The notes: generated by a model not told the origin, from the sequence alone. A DNA stretch of 64,000 nucleotides from Jannaschia pagri (GCF_019655435.1 NZ_BPFH01000005.1:124001-188000), one strand, 5' to 3'. Positions 35,850 through 45,258 are shown, counted from the first letter of the stretch. Translations and numbers: made by a program.

Positions 35850-37611
35850 GGGGCAATCCTTTCCCAGCCACGTCCTGATACGCATCCGCCCCGCGCAGCG
35901 TCATCCCTTCGGACAGGGGGCCAACTCGGTCGCGGAAGATCTCTTGCCAGGGGGTCTGGCTTGCGGGTGTGAAGGGGTGCGGCGGCAGGGCGCGGCGGCG
36001 CTCGGCGAGTTCCTCGTCGGACACGAGCATATTCGCGGTGCCCTTGCCCAGATCGATCCGAAGTCGGTCACCGGTCTGCACCAGGGCAAGTCCACCGCCC
36101 GCCGCCGCCTCCGGCGAGGCGTTCAGGATTGACGGGCTGCCGGAGGTTCCAGACTGCCGCCCATCCCCAATACACGGCAGCGCATGGATACCTTTCTTCA
36201 GCAGATACGCAGGCGGACGCATGTTCACCACCTCCGCCGCACCGGGGTATCCGATGGGTCCGGCCCCGCGCATGATGAGAATGCAATTCTCATCAATTCC
36301 AATGCTTTCATCGTCGATCTTCACGTGAAAATCCTCGGGTCCGTCAAACACGATCGCCCTGCCCTCGAAGGCATCCGGATCGTCCGGGTTCGACAGGTAG
36401 CGGTCCCGGAACTCTTGCGAGATCACGCTAGTCTTCATGATCGCGCTCTCGAACAAGTTGCCCTTGAGGTTCAGGAAACCCGCCGCCTCCAACATGGGCG
36501 CGTCGATGGGCTTGATGACGTCCGGCAGGACGGAAGAAAGCCCGCCGCAGTTTTGCTCCATGGTCTTGCCATTGACCGTCATGGCACCCGGATGAGGCAG
36601 CATGCCGGCAGCGATCAATTGCCCGGTCACGGCGGGCACCCCGCCCGCATGGTAGTAATCCTCGCCCAGGTATTCGCCCGCAGGCTGCAGATTGGTCAGC
36701 AAGGGAACGCTATGGCCCAACGCCTGCCAATCGTCATTGTCCAGCGCCACACCCATGTGCCGCGCCACGCCGTTCAGGTGGATCGGCGCGTTGGTCGACC
36801 CCCCAATGGCGGAGTTTACGACGATGGCGTTCTCGAACGCCTCGCGGGTCATGATGTCCGACGGCTTCAGATCCTCGTGGACCATCTCCACGATGCGCTT
36901 GCCCGTCTCATAACTGATGTGTCCCCGCTGGCGGTAAGGCGCCGGGATCGCCGCCGATCCGGGCAGCTGCATCCCCAAGGCTTCGGCCAGGGAATTCATC
37001 GTCGTCGCCGTCCCCATGGTATTGCAGTAGCCAACCGACGGTGTGGACGAGGCGACAATATCCATGAACCCAGCGTCGTCGATTTCTCCGGCGGCATGCA
37101 TCTCCCGCGCTTTCCAGACGATGGTGCCAGAGCCCGTGCGCTCTCCCTTGAACCAGCCGTTCAGCATTGGGCCGACCGAGAGGGCAATGGCCGGAATGTT
37201 GACCGTCGCCGCCGCCATCAGCAGCGCGGGCGTGGTCTTATCGCAGCCGATCATCAGCACGACACCGTCGAGCGGATAGCCGTAGAGCGTCTCTGTCAGA
37301 CTCAGATAGGCAAGGTTGCGGTCAAGCGAGGCCGTGGGCCGCTTCCCCGTCTCCTGAATGGGATGAACGGGCACCTGCATGGGCACGCCCCCGGCGGCGA
37401 TGATGCCGTCTCGCACACGCTTTTCTAGCTCCAGGTGGTGTCGGTTGCAGGGGCTCAGGTCACTGCCGGTCTGGGCGATGGCGATGATGGGCTTGTCGCC
37501 CTGCAACTCCTCCCGCGTGATGCCGTAGTTCAAATACCGCTCCAGATAAAGCGCGGTCATCTCGCGGTTTTCAGGGTTGTTGAACCACTTGCGGGAACGG
37601 AGGTCGGTCAT
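35836..37611 (-). CDS. IlvD/Edd-family sugar-acid dehydratase
   Basis: A 591-residue iron-sulfur dehydratase. The cluster cysteines are visible as Cys55 (SPCNRH), Cys123 (IGCDKTTP) and Cys196 ([13 protein letters not shown]). The C-terminal domain has [22 protein letters not shown]. The group includes L-arabonate, D-xylonate and related aldonate dehydratases, which make 2-keto-3-deoxy acids, rather than branched-chain amino acid IlvD. The sugar acid is not known. It overlaps the upstream 79-residue ORF by 4 nt and DUF6552 by 14 nt, and lies mid-operon between the SDR and the FAH-family hydrolase. Confidence 0.92.
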   Translation of the reverse strand: MTDLRSRKWFNNPENREMTALYLERYLNYGITREELQGDKPIIAIAQTGSDLSPCNRHHLELEKRVRDGIIAAGGVPMQVPVHPIQETGKRPTASLDRNLAYLSLTETLYGYPLDGVVLMIGCDKTTPALLMAAATVNIPAIALSVGPMLNGWFKGERTGSGTIVWKAREMHAAGEIDDAGFMDIVASSTPSVGYCNTMGTATTMNSLAEALGMQLPGSAAIPAPYRQRGHISYETGKRIVEMVHEDLKPSDIMTREAFENAIVVNSAIGGSTNAPIHLNGVARHMGVALDNDDWQALGHSVPLLTNLQPAGEYLGEDYYHAGGVPAVTGQLIAAGMLPHPGAMTVNGKTMEQNCGGLSSVLPDVIKPIDAPMLEAAGFLNLKGNLFESAIMKTSVISQEFRDRYLSNPDDPDAFEGRAIVFDGPEDFHVKIDDESIGIDENCILIMRGAGPIGYPGAAEVVNMRPPAYLLKKGIHALPCIGDGRQSGTSGSPSILNASPEAAAGGGLALVQTGDRLRIDLGKGTANMLVSDEELAERRRALPPHPFTPASQTPWQEIFRDRVGPLSEGMTLRGADAYQDVAGKGLPRDNH

Positions 37612-37847
37612 CGGTCGGTCCTGTGTTTGGGGCGCCCAACAGCCGGGGCGGCAGAGGCGTCGAAACGGTCGTTGGGCAGCATCGGGTTCGCATCATCGGC
37701 GCAGGGGCGGGCTTTGCACGCACGGGCGGAGCCGTTCAGCACGCTTCGGCTTGCATAGGCCGGACAAAGGGTCGGGGCGTGAGCTTGGCCGAGAACCACT
37801 AGAGGCACGTGACCGGGGTCCACCCGAACCGGAGCGCTGTTCGTCAT
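37608..37847 (-). CDS. Small uncharacterised ORF between SDR and dehydratase
   Basis: A 79-residue frame with a good ribosome site (AGGGAG about 7 nt before the ATG at 37847) and a stop that overlaps the dehydratase start by 4 nt (ATGA), which suggests that it is translated. The product ([21 protein letters not shown] and so on) has three cysteines and many Ala, Pro and Arg residues, no membrane helix and no domain I recognise. It may be a real small protein or a leader whose translation couples to the dehydratase. Low certainty. Confidence 0.45.
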   Translation of the reverse strand: MTNSAPVRVDPGHVPLVVLGQAHAPTLCPAYASRSVLNGSARACKARPCADDANPMLPNDRFDASAAPAVGRPKHRTDR

Positions 37848-37874
37848 GGTGTCTCTCCCTCTGGCGCGCCAGAC

Positions 37875-38615
37875 CTATTGGCCGGACCAGCCGCCATCGA
37901 TGATATGGGGGTGCCCGGTGGTAAAGGCGCTCTCGTCCGAGGCCAGGTAGGTGGCCAACGCGGCGATCTCGGTCGCCTGCGCCACGCGCCCCATGGGTTG
38001 GCGGGCGACGAATTGGGCCATGGCTTCCTCCTGGCTGCCCAGCTGTTCACCCAACGCGCGCACGCGGTCGTGCCAGGATGGCGATTCGACCGTGCCGGGA
38101 CAGATCGCGTTACAGCGGATCCCCTGCTTGATGTAATCCACGGCCACGGACTTCGTAATCCCGATCACAGCGGCCTTGGTGGCCCCATAGATGAACCGGT
38201 TCGGCGCCCCGATCACGGAGCCGAGTGCCGACGACATGTTGATGATCGACCCGCCGCCCCGCTCGACCATTCCAGGCAGCGCGGCGCGGATCGTGCGGTA
38301 CATGGACCGGACGTTGAGGTCGAAGCCCATATCCCACTCATCGTCCGTGGCATCGAGGATAGTGCCATGGTGAACGAAGCCCGCACAGTTGAACAAAACA
38401 TCCGGCTCGGCCCGCGCCACGCCTTCGGCCACCGAAGCATCGTCGCGAGCATCCAAGACGAAGGTTTCACAGGACAGACCTGCCAATAGGTCGCCGTTCA
38501 CATCGGTCGCAAAGACCTTCGCGCCTTCCGCAATGTACATCTCAGCCGTGGCGCGCCCGATCCCCTGACCGGCGGCGGTGATGAGGGCGCGTTTGCCCTT
38601 GAGGCGGTCTGTCAT
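37875..38615 (-). CDS. SDR dehydrogenase (2-keto-3-deoxy-L-fuconate dehydrogenase-like)
   Basis: A 246-residue NAD-dependent short-chain dehydrogenase. The cofactor motif TAAGQGIGRA, NCAG near residue 92, the catalytic Tyr in YGATKAAV, and the tail GHPHIIDGGWSGQ are visible. The TAAGQGIGRATAE start and VFATDVN are characteristic of the 2-keto-3-deoxy-L-fuconate dehydrogenase/BDH2-like branch. In the operon it would oxidise the C4 hydroxyl of a 2-keto-3-deoxy acid made by the dehydratase, giving the substrate of the FAH-family hydrolase. GAGGAG precedes the ATG at 38615. It heads the minus-strand operon, with 65 bp to the divergent gene. Confidence 0.87.
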   Translation of the reverse strand: MTDRLKGKRALITAAGQGIGRATAEMYIAEGAKVFATDVNGDLLAGLSCETFVLDARDDASVAEGVARAEPDVLFNCAGFVHHGTILDATDDEWDMGFDLNVRSMYRTIRAALPGMVERGGGSIINMSSALGSVIGAPNRFIYGATKAAVIGITKSVAVDYIKQGIRCNAICPGTVESPSWHDRVRALGEQLGSQEEAMAQFVARQPMGRVAQATEIAALATYLASDESAFTTGHPHIIDGGWSGQ

Positions 38616-38680
38616 GGCAACTCCTCGGTTGTGCAGGGGGCTAGTGGGTTTCTAATGTGAGCGCAAACATGGAGAGACCG

Positions 38681-39541
38681 ATGACCAAACTCACCCTGCT
38701 CGGCACTGGATTGATGGGCGCGCCCATGGCCCGCAACCTGATCGCGGCGGGCCACGACGTGACCGTCTGGAACCGGTCCCTGGACAAGGCCCGCGCCATC
38801 GAGGGCGCGACCGTGGCCGAGACCCCAGCCGATGCTGTCGCGGGGGCGCCCCTCGTGATCTCCATGCTGTCGGACGGGCCGACCTCCGACCTGGTGCAAA
38901 CCGCGGCGATGGAGGCCTTCGCCAAAGGGGCCATCTGGGTTGAGATGGGGTCGATCAAACCTGCCGAGGCCCGTGCCCATGCCGAACGCTTCGCCACGCG
39001 CGGCATTGGATACGTGGACGCGCCGGTGTCGGGCGGGACGAAGGGCGCCGAAACCGCGACCCTGGCCATCATGGCGGGTGGAGACGTTGCGGCCTTTGCA
39101 GCGGTCGAGGGCACGTTGCAGGCCCTGGGGCGCCCGGTCCACGTGGGCCCCGTGGGTGCCGGGCAATTGTCCAAACTGGCCAACCAAGCCATCGTCGCCT
39201 GCACCATCGGCGCGGTGGCGGAGGCCATGCTGCTGCTGGAGGCAGGCGGCGCTGACCCGGCGGCGGTGCGCGACGCGCTCAAAGGGGGGTTCGCCGACAG
39301 CACCATCCTGCAACAGCACGGTGCGCGCATGACCGAGCGGAACTTCGTCCCTGGCGGGCTGACGAAGTTTCAGATCAAAGACTTGGACAATGTGCTGGAC
39401 GAAGCTGCGAACCTCTCGCTGACCCTGCCCGCTGTCCAAGCGGTCAACGACAGGTTCAAAGTGGTGCGCGACGAGATGGATGGCGGCGATTGGGATCACT
39501 CCGCCCTGTTCTTGGAACTGCGCGCGCGCAATAACCTGTGA
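38681..39541 (+). CDS. NAD(P)-dependent beta-hydroxyacid dehydrogenase (tartronate semialdehyde reductase-like)
   Basis: A 286-residue enzyme of the 6-phosphogluconate/3-hydroxyisobutyrate dehydrogenase superfamily. The cofactor motif GTGLMGAPMARNL, the substrate loop DAPVSGGTKGAE and the catalytic Lys in KLANQ are visible. Family members reduce tartronate semialdehyde to glycerate (GarR) or oxidise 3-hydroxyisobutyrate. In this island it may process a C3 product. ATG 38681 has GGAGA 6 nt upstream, and the GTG 24 nt earlier lacks one. It is divergent from the SDR operon and convergent with the GntR gene. Confidence 0.9.
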   Translation: MTKLTLLGTGLMGAPMARNLIAAGHDVTVWNRSLDKARAIEGATVAETPADAVAGAPLVISMLSDGPTSDLVQTAAMEAFAKGAIWVEMGSIKPAEARAHAERFATRGIGYVDAPVSGGTKGAETATLAIMAGGDVAAFAAVEGTLQALGRPVHVGPVGAGQLSKLANQAIVACTIGAVAEAMLLLEAGGADPAAVRDALKGGFADSTILQQHGARMTERNFVPGGLTKFQIKDLDNVLDEAANLSLTLPAVQAVNDRFKVVRDEMDGGDWDHSALFLELRARNNL

Positions 39542-39621
39542 GCAAGCCAGGACACCGCGCGGCGCGGCGCATGGCGCGCTGAGGTCGGTCGGCAGCTTCC
39601 CGGCCTGGCCAATGCACCAGG

Positions 39622-40284
39622 TCATCGGTCGAGGTGCCTCGACTGGTGCGCCCGGATGGCCGCGCGCAACGCCGGCTCATCCCCGGAAACGGCCGCATCC
39701 ATGATGGCCTCATGCTCCACCACGATCCGCTCGAAGTAGCTTGGGACGCAGTTCGCCTCTAGCCCGACCATCTGCTGGCGAAATTGCATGTAGACATGCT
39801 CAAACGTCTCGATCAACGGCGGCAATTTACATTCTGAAATCAACGTCCTGTGGAAGGTCAGCTCCGCGTCCGACCAGATCCCCACGAAGGGCATCGTGTT
39901 CTCTGGCGCCCGCGCCAACTGACGCTCGATATGGACAAGCGAATGGTGGGCTGCGGACAACCGCGCCTCCCAGGCGAGCCCGCCATTGCGCATGGACAGA
40001 ACCGCGCCTTCCTGTTCCAGCAGGACCCGAAACGCGGCGACCTGGGATCGCCGCTCCTGACTGACCGCGCGGGCGCGGAATCCGCGCTGGATCTCGAAAT
40101 CCACCAGGCCGACCTTGGACAGTTGCAGCAACACATCGCGCACGGTGTTGGCCGACACGCCGTATTGGTCGTGCAGCAACGTCGGCATCAGCTTGGACCC
40201 CGGATCGAAGGCACCCGTCAGCAGCCGGTGTTGGAGGTCGGCGTAAATGCTCGGCGTGTCGATTCTTTCACGGCCTTCCGGCAT
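39622..40284 (-). CDS. GntR/FadR-family transcriptional regulator (FCD domain)
   Basis: A 220-residue DNA-binding regulator. The N-terminal winged helix covers residues about 10-75 (IYADLQHRLLTGAFDPGSKL, YGVSANTVRDVLLQLSKVGLVDFEIQRGFRARAVS). The C-terminal all-helical FCD ligand domain covers about 85-215, with likely metal/ligand residues in AELTFHRTLI and VVEHEAIMDAAVSGD. It probably senses an acidic sugar intermediate and represses the TRAP operon, from which it is transcribed divergently. The gap of 167 bp to dctP contains a palindrome candidate. An intact gene of normal length. Confidence 0.9.
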   Translation of the reverse strand: MPEGRERIDTPSIYADLQHRLLTGAFDPGSKLMPTLLHDQYGVSANTVRDVLLQLSKVGLVDFEIQRGFRARAVSQERRSQVAAFRVLLEQEGAVLSMRNGGLAWEARLSAAHHSLVHIERQLARAPENTMPFVGIWSDAELTFHRTLISECKLPPLIETFEHVYMQFRQQMVGLEANCVPSYFERIVVEHEAIMDAAVSGDEPALRAAIRAHQSRHLDR

Positions 40285-40309
40285 GCGCTCTCCCCCTCAG
40301 AAATTTCAA

Positions 40310-40323
40310 TATTCTGCAAAATA
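40310..40323. promoter_or_regulatory. Candidate operator of the GntR-type regulator
   Basis: TATTCTGCAAAATA is an imperfect palindrome (6 of 7 pairs match) 26 nt before the regulator start and in the divergent region with the TRAP operon, a normal place for a FadR-type operator. The match is a weak, unaided observation. Confidence 0.3.
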
Positions 40324-40353
40324 GCAATCTGTCTACCGATTTTCATTTTTTGT

Positions 40354-40381
40354 TTGCGCCATCGCGAATCCTCGTTAGGCT
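40354..40381 (+). promoter_or_regulatory. Possible sigma-70 promoter of the TRAP operon
   Basis: TTGCGC (40354-40359) and TAGGCT (40376-40381) are spaced 16 bp apart, 70 bp before the dctP start. Both boxes are imperfect, and no other better pair is visible in the divergent region. Confidence 0.3.
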
Positions 40382-40451
40382 CCGATCACGCCCCTCAACG
40401 GGAGGCTCGGAGAACCGGGTTCGAGGGACCGTAACGATAAATGGGAGGACT

Positions 40452-41483
40452 ATGATGAAGACCTTGACGATCGCGGCCATCGCCGCGGCGAGCACCGCCC
40501 TATGCAGCGTTGCAGCCTTGGCCGACGGCCATGCCACCACCACCCTTCGGATCCAGACACACTACGCCCCCGAGACGACGTCCGGCAAATTGCTGAGCGA
40601 GTTGTTCGACAACATTGAGTTGATGTCCAACGGCGAGATCCAGATCGAGGCCTTCTATTCCTCGTCCGTGGTCAAGTCGGTGGAAACCTTTGACGCGGCG
40701 GCCACCGGCATTCTGGACTGCGACGCCACCGGCGGCGGCTATCAGACCGGCAAGAACCCCGCGTTCCAGTTCGTGGGCGACATCATGGGCGGCTATGAGA
40801 CCCCCGCGCAGCAGTTGTCGTGGCTGTACTACGGCGGCGGGCGCGAGGCCGCGCAGGAGCTGTATAACACTTACGGCATGGAGCTGATCGGTTGGATCGT
40901 CTACGGCCAGGAAAGCTTTGCCTCGACCCGCCCCATCGCGGGGATCGAAGATCTGAAGGATTGGAAATTCCGCTCGCCCCCCGGCATGGAAACGAAGATC
41001 TTTGAAAAGCTGGGCGCCTCGCCCATCGTGATGGACTTCACCGAGATCTTTACCGCGCTGGAAACCGGCATCATCGACGGGGCGGACGCCTCGGGCCTGG
41101 CCAATAATGTGGGCCTGGGTCTCTATGACATCGCGAAATTCGCCAACTTCCCGGGCTTCCACTCCATGCCGTCGGACCACCTGGCCTGCAACAAGGCAGT
41201 GTGGGACGCGATGCCGGAGCATCATAAGGCGATCATGCTCACCGCCGTGTCGGATACTGCGCTCAAGTCGGCCCTGATCTTCGAGAAGGAAAACGCCGAA
41301 GCCAAGGCCATGCTGGAAGAGCAAGGCGTGACGATCTCCGCATGGTCTGAGGAAGACTTGGCCGAGTTCCGCGCCGCAGCCCAGGCCACCTGGCCCGAGT
41401 TCGCGACCACGCCAGAGGCCGAGGCCCTGGTGGCGAGCCATGTCGCCTACCTGACCCAGCTGGGCATCGTGAAGCCCGAGTAA
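40452..41483 (+). CDS. TRAP transporter substrate-binding protein (DctP family)
   Basis: A 343-residue periplasmic receptor for acidic substrates. The signal peptide is the first 24 residues (MKTLTIAAIAAASTALCSVAALA). The mature part has the DctP hallmark KDWKFRSPPGMETKIFEKLGASPIVMDFTEIFTALETGIIDGAD, where the arginine normally grips a carboxylate. ATG 40452 lies only 3 nt after GGGAGG; the ATG at 40455 has better spacing. It heads the operon with the enolase, DctQ and DctM genes. The ligand is probably an acidic sugar or related acid, given the catabolic genes. Confidence 0.93.
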   Translation: MMKTLTIAAIAAASTALCSVAALADGHATTTLRIQTHYAPETTSGKLLSELFDNIELMSNGEIQIEAFYSSSVVKSVETFDAAATGILDCDATGGGYQTGKNPAFQFVGDIMGGYETPAQQLSWLYYGGGREAAQELYNTYGMELIGWIVYGQESFASTRPIAGIEDLKDWKFRSPPGMETKIFEKLGASPIVMDFTEIFTALETGIIDGADASGLANNVGLGLYDIAKFANFPGFHSMPSDHLACNKAVWDAMPEHHKAIMLTAVSDTALKSALIFEKENAEAKAMLEEQGVTISAWSEEDLAEFRAAAQATWPEFATTPEAEALVASHVAYLTQLGIVKPE

Positions 41484-41505
41484 TCGGTTCGACACTTCGC
41501 CTATC

Positions 41506-41531
41506 GACGCGGCCCGCCCTTGGGCCGCGTC
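41506..41531 (+). terminator. Hairpin between dctP and the enolase gene
   Basis: A perfect 10-bp GC-rich stem (41506-41515 with 41522-41531, loop of 6 nt) begins 22 nt after the dctP stop. No T-run follows, so it more likely stabilises the receptor mRNA or partially attenuates transcription, which would keep the receptor in excess over the permease. Confidence 0.5.
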
Positions 41532-41553
41532 ATTCCCCATGGGGTTTCCGGTG

Positions 41554-42720
41554 ATGCAGATCACACGCATACGCAGCCATGTGCTGCGCTGTGACATGCC
41601 CGAAACCCTGGGCTATTCGCAGCAATACTACACGCAACGCACCGCCCATCTGGTCGAGGTCGAAACCTCGGACGGCGTGATTGGCTGGGGCGAGTGTTTT
41701 GGCCCCGGCGCGGTGGCACGCGCCAACGCCCACATCGTCGAGGACGTCATTGCTCCGATGGTTTTGGGGATGGATGCACGCGATCGGGACGTGATTTGGC
41801 ACAAGGTCTATAACCTTCTGCGAGATCATGGCCAGAAGGGCATGCCGCTCCAGGCCTTGTCCGGGGTGGACATCGCCCTTTGGGACATCGCGGGCCAAAT
41901 CGCCGGCCTGTCTGTTAGCCGTCTGATCGGCGGTCGGTTCCGCGACCGCGTGCCCGTCTATGGCTACGGCATGATGCTACGCCCGGAACCCGCCGCCGAT
42001 CTGGCCGCGCGCTTTGTGGATGAGGCCGCCGCGATCCGGGACGCGGGATTTCGCGCCACCAAGATGAAGGTGGGGATGGGCGTCCGCGACGATATCCTAC
42101 TGGCCCAGGCGGTGCGAAAGGGCGTGGGCGACGACTTCGATTTCATGGTCGATGCCAACCACGCGTACGACGTCAACGATGCGCTAGAGGTCGGGCGCGC
42201 CTTGGATGACCTGGGCGCCTATTGGTTCGAGGAACCCGTCGCCCCCGAGGATCGCGCGGGCTATGCCACGCTGCGTGCCGCCCTGAAGACCCGCATTGCG
42301 GGCGGCGAGGCGGAGTTCACACGGTGGGGCTGGCGGGACCTGCTGGCATCTGGCGGCCTCTCCATCGCCCAGCCGGAGATCTGTGCCCTGGGTGGGATCA
42401 GCGAGTATCTGCGGGTCCTGGCGCTCTGCCATGCGCAGTTCACGCCCGTTGTAAACCACGTCTGGGGCAGCGCCATTGCCGTGGCCACCAACCTGCAACT
42501 GCTCGCCGCCATGCCGCCCCTGCCCGGCGGCCTGTTCCCGCGGGAGCCGCTGCTCGAATTCGACACAACCGAGAACCGGTTTCGCGACGAGATGCTGACC
42601 GACCCGCTCGATATCCAAGGCCAAGTCGCCGCCTCGGGCGGCACGGTGGCCATTCCCGACATGCCTGGCTTGGGGGTCGCGCCCGATCGCGACTTCCTCG
42701 CCCACTACCGCATCAACTGA
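41554..42720 (+). CDS. Enolase-superfamily sugar-acid dehydratase (mandelate racemase family)
   Basis: A 388-residue Mg-dependent enzyme. The catalytic Lys pair is in TKMKVG (Lys170, Lys172). The metal ligands are Asp200 (VDANHAYD), Glu226 (WFEEP) and Glu252 (GGEAEF), and the general base on the other face is His302 (VVNHVWGS). All active-site residues are therefore present. Family members dehydrate acid sugars (galactonate, fuconate, rhamnonate, galactarate) or racemise them; which one cannot be told. ATG 41554 has a GGGG run 10 nt upstream. ATG 41539 adds five residues without support. Confidence 0.9.
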   Translation: MQITRIRSHVLRCDMPETLGYSQQYYTQRTAHLVEVETSDGVIGWGECFGPGAVARANAHIVEDVIAPMVLGMDARDRDVIWHKVYNLLRDHGQKGMPLQALSGVDIALWDIAGQIAGLSVSRLIGGRFRDRVPVYGYGMMLRPEPAADLAARFVDEAAAIRDAGFRATKMKVGMGVRDDILLAQAVRKGVGDDFDFMVDANHAYDVNDALEVGRALDDLGAYWFEEPVAPEDRAGYATLRAALKTRIAGGEAEFTRWGWRDLLASGGLSIAQPEICALGGISEYLRVLALCHAQFTPVVNHVWGSAIAVATNLQLLAAMPPLPGGLFPREPLLEFDTTENRFRDEMLTDPLDIQGQVAASGGTVAIPDMPGLGVAPDRDFLAHYRIN

Positions 42721-42732
42721 CAGGAGGACGCC

Positions 42733-43551
42733 ATGGCGGAGGCCACAAACGATCAGGTGCAAATTGTCCCCGGACCGCTGCAAATCGCGATGCCAGTGGT
42801 GTTCACGATCTGCTTTGGCTGGGCCATGTGGCGGATGCCCGCCTTCCTGATGGTGTTTTCCGAACCGGGACCCACGGTGGATGCTCTGGCCCGCCGCTAC
42901 GCCACCGCAGGGGTTTTGGATTGGGCCGCGCTGGCTGGTGTGTTCGTCTTCGCCGTCCTGGGCGTCATGACCGTGCGCCGCGCGCCCATGGAGTGGGAGG
43001 ACTGGGGCGTCTTCGACCGCATCTCGGTCTTTATCGGGCGCATCACCATGCTGCTGATCGCGACACTGGTCTGTGTGATGGTCTATGAGGTTGTCCTGCG
43101 CTACGTCTTTGAAAAGCCGACGCTTTGGGCCAATGAGATGTCGCTTTGGATGGCGGGGTTCATCTTCATCCTGTCCGGCCTCTACGCCATGCAACAGCGC
43201 AGTCATATCCGTATCTTTCTGCTCTACGATATGCTGCCCAAGGCCTTGCAGCGAACCTGCGACGTCATTTCGACATCGCTGATCGTGACCTTCGCCTTCT
43301 TCCTGTTTTGGGGCGGCTACGGCGAAAGCCGGGACAAGTTCCTGCGGTGGGAGACGTTCGGCACGGCCTTCGACCCGCCCATTCCCGCGACGCTGAAGCC
43401 AATGGTGTTGATCGTGGTGACCCTTGTGGCCGTCCAGGCCGTGGCGAACCTGATCCGCGATTGGAACAAAGAGCCGGTGATCCATTCGGCGGCCGACGAC
43501 ATCGACCAGGACGAAATCGACCGCCTGCGCAAACAGGTCGGCGGGGAATAA
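42733..43551 (+). CDS. TRAP transporter small permease (DctQ), extended
   Basis: A 272-residue inner-membrane subunit. The DctQ core (four helices) starts around residue 100 (RISVFIGRITMLLIATLVCVMVYEVVLRYVFEKPTLWANEMSLWM) and includes the family-typical RQRSHIRI-like stretch QQRSHIRIF. About 95 additional residues with two predicted helices precede it, so the protein is longer than ordinary DctQ (about 170). GGAGG lies before the ATG at 42733. It pairs with the DctM protein 33 nt downstream. Confidence 0.88.
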   Translation: MAEATNDQVQIVPGPLQIAMPVVFTICFGWAMWRMPAFLMVFSEPGPTVDALARRYATAGVLDWAALAGVFVFAVLGVMTVRRAPMEWEDWGVFDRISVFIGRITMLLIATLVCVMVYEVVLRYVFEKPTLWANEMSLWMAGFIFILSGLYAMQQRSHIRIFLLYDMLPKALQRTCDVISTSLIVTFAFFLFWGGYGESRDKFLRWETFGTAFDPPIPATLKPMVLIVVTLVAVQAVANLIRDWNKEPVIHSAADDIDQDEIDRLRKQVGGE

Positions 43552-43584
43552 GGCCGCAAAGGCCAGACAGAGGGGAGAGGGCAC

Positions 43585-45213
43585 ATGGACGTCGGAACAA
43601 TCTCAATCGTGCTGCTGATCGGGCTGATGCTTTTGCTCGCCATCGGGATGCCGCTGGGCATGGCATCGGCGGTGCTGGCGGTGCTCGTCCTGGTCATGAA
43701 GTTCGAACCGAACCTGCTGACCGCCCCGTGGGAGTTCGGGGAAGGCATCCTCACGGGTCGGTTCGGGTCCGGGCCGCTGAACATCCTGGCACAGAAGATC
43801 TATGGCCTGCTGACCGACTACGTCCTGATTTCTATCCCCTTGTTCATCTTTATGGCGGCCCTGCTGGAACGCTCGGGTATCGCCAAGGACATGTATTCCT
43901 CGCTGAACGTCTGGCTCAGCCGGACGCGGGGCGGCATCGCAATCGTGACCTCGATCATGGCTGTCATCATGGCCGCCATGTCGGGCATCATCGGTGGAGA
44001 AGTCGTTCTGCTGGGCCTGATCGCCCTGCCCCAGATGCTGCGCCTGGGCTACGATCAGAACATGGCCATCGGGGTAATCTGCGCCTCCGGCTCGCTGGGC
44101 ACCATGATCCCGCCGTCCATCGTGCTCATCATCTTCGGCCTCATCACCGAAACCTCGATCAAGGCATTGTTCACGGCGGCGTTTGTGCCGGGCTTCATGC
44201 TCGCCAGCTTCATCATCCTCTACATCATCGTGCGCACGCAGATGAAGCCGTCGCTTGCCCCTCTGCCCCCCGAAGACCCCAACGACCCGCCCACGGGCGA
44301 GAAATCCATGCTGTTCGGTGCCTTTATGGCAATCCTGGTTGCGGGCTTTTCGGCGGCGTTGTTCCTGCGGGCACTGTTTTTCACGGTCACAGGCCAGAAC
44401 GTGATCATCGAAAACGTCGACCCCATCGCCTACGGCACGGCAGACTACGTGCCGTTCTTCGGCATCGTCTTTGCGGTCGCCATGGCCTCGATCTTCTTCG
44501 TCTTCAAAACCCACCGCGCCAAACGCGGTTGGGACATGGGCAAAGGCCTGGTCGCGCCCATCGTGGTGATCGGCGTGGTCATGGGCTCGATCTATGGCGG
44601 GATCTCGGGCATCACCGAGGCCGCCGGCATGGGCGTCGTCGCGGTCTTCGTGATCTCCATCTTCCGGGGCGAGGCGAACGTAGAGCTCGTCTGGGACAGC
44701 CTTATGCGCACGCTCAAGTCCACCGGCACGATCATTTGGGTCACCATTGGCGCGGCCACACTCGCCGGGGCCTATACCATCGCGGGCGGGCCAACCTATG
44801 TGGCCAACATCATCGTCGCGGCAGACCTGCCGACCATGGGCATCCTGCTGGTCATGATGCTGATCCTGCTGTTCATGGGGGCGTTCATGGATTGGGTTGG
44901 GATCGTCCTGCTGATCATCCCCGTGTTCCTGCCCATCGTGCAGCGTCTGCCCATCGAGGAAATCGGCATCCTAGGACACGTTGAGCCTAAGAACTTGGCC
45001 GTATGGTTCGGCGTGCTGTTCTGCATGAATATGCAGGTCAGTTTCCTGTCCCCGCCCTTCGGGCCCGCCGCGTTCTACCTCAAGTCCGTGGCCCCGCCGC
45101 ACATCGCGCTGACGGACATCTTTAAGGGCTTCCTGCCGTTCATCTGCATCCAGCTTTGCGCTCTGTCGGTCCTGTTGATCTATCCGCCCATCATCGAAGT
45201 TCTGTTGGACTAG
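43585..45213 (+). CDS. TRAP transporter large permease (DctM)
   Basis: A 542-residue inner-membrane permease with 12 or more helices. The DctM family motifs are seen in SGIIGGEVVLLGLIALPQMLRLGYDQNMAIGVICASGSLGTMIPPSIVLI and near the end in PFGPAAFYLKSVAPPHIALTDIFKGF. It is about 110 residues longer than typical DctM (about 430). The additional sequence lies mid-protein, with helices separated by QNVIIENVDPIAYGTADYVPFFG. Together with the extended DctQ this marks an atypical TRAP subclass. It carries out the sodium-driven transport of the substrate delivered by DctP. Confidence 0.92.
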   Translation: MDVGTISIVLLIGLMLLLAIGMPLGMASAVLAVLVLVMKFEPNLLTAPWEFGEGILTGRFGSGPLNILAQKIYGLLTDYVLISIPLFIFMAALLERSGIAKDMYSSLNVWLSRTRGGIAIVTSIMAVIMAAMSGIIGGEVVLLGLIALPQMLRLGYDQNMAIGVICASGSLGTMIPPSIVLIIFGLITETSIKALFTAAFVPGFMLASFIILYIIVRTQMKPSLAPLPPEDPNDPPTGEKSMLFGAFMAILVAGFSAALFLRALFFTVTGQNVIIENVDPIAYGTADYVPFFGIVFAVAMASIFFVFKTHRAKRGWDMGKGLVAPIVVIGVVMGSIYGGISGITEAAGMGVVAVFVISIFRGEANVELVWDSLMRTLKSTGTIIWVTIGAATLAGAYTIAGGPTYVANIIVAADLPTMGILLVMMLILLFMGAFMDWVGIVLLIIPVFLPIVQRLPIEEIGILGHVEPKNLAVWFGVLFCMNMQVSFLSPPFGPAAFYLKSVAPPHIALTDIFKGFLPFICIQLCALSVLLIYPPIIEVLLD

Positions 45214-45258
45214 GAGGACGGCTGTGTGGCCTCGCCGAACGAAAGGAGGCACTGACCC

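Noticed and set aside
42184-43584. 466-codon minus-strand open frame
   Set aside because: It spans the enolase and DctQ genes in antisense, with no ribosome site and low-complexity sequence.
43146-44984. 612-codon plus-strand open frame
   Set aside because: It is a shifted-frame shadow of DctQ and DctM, whose correct frames have clear membrane helices.
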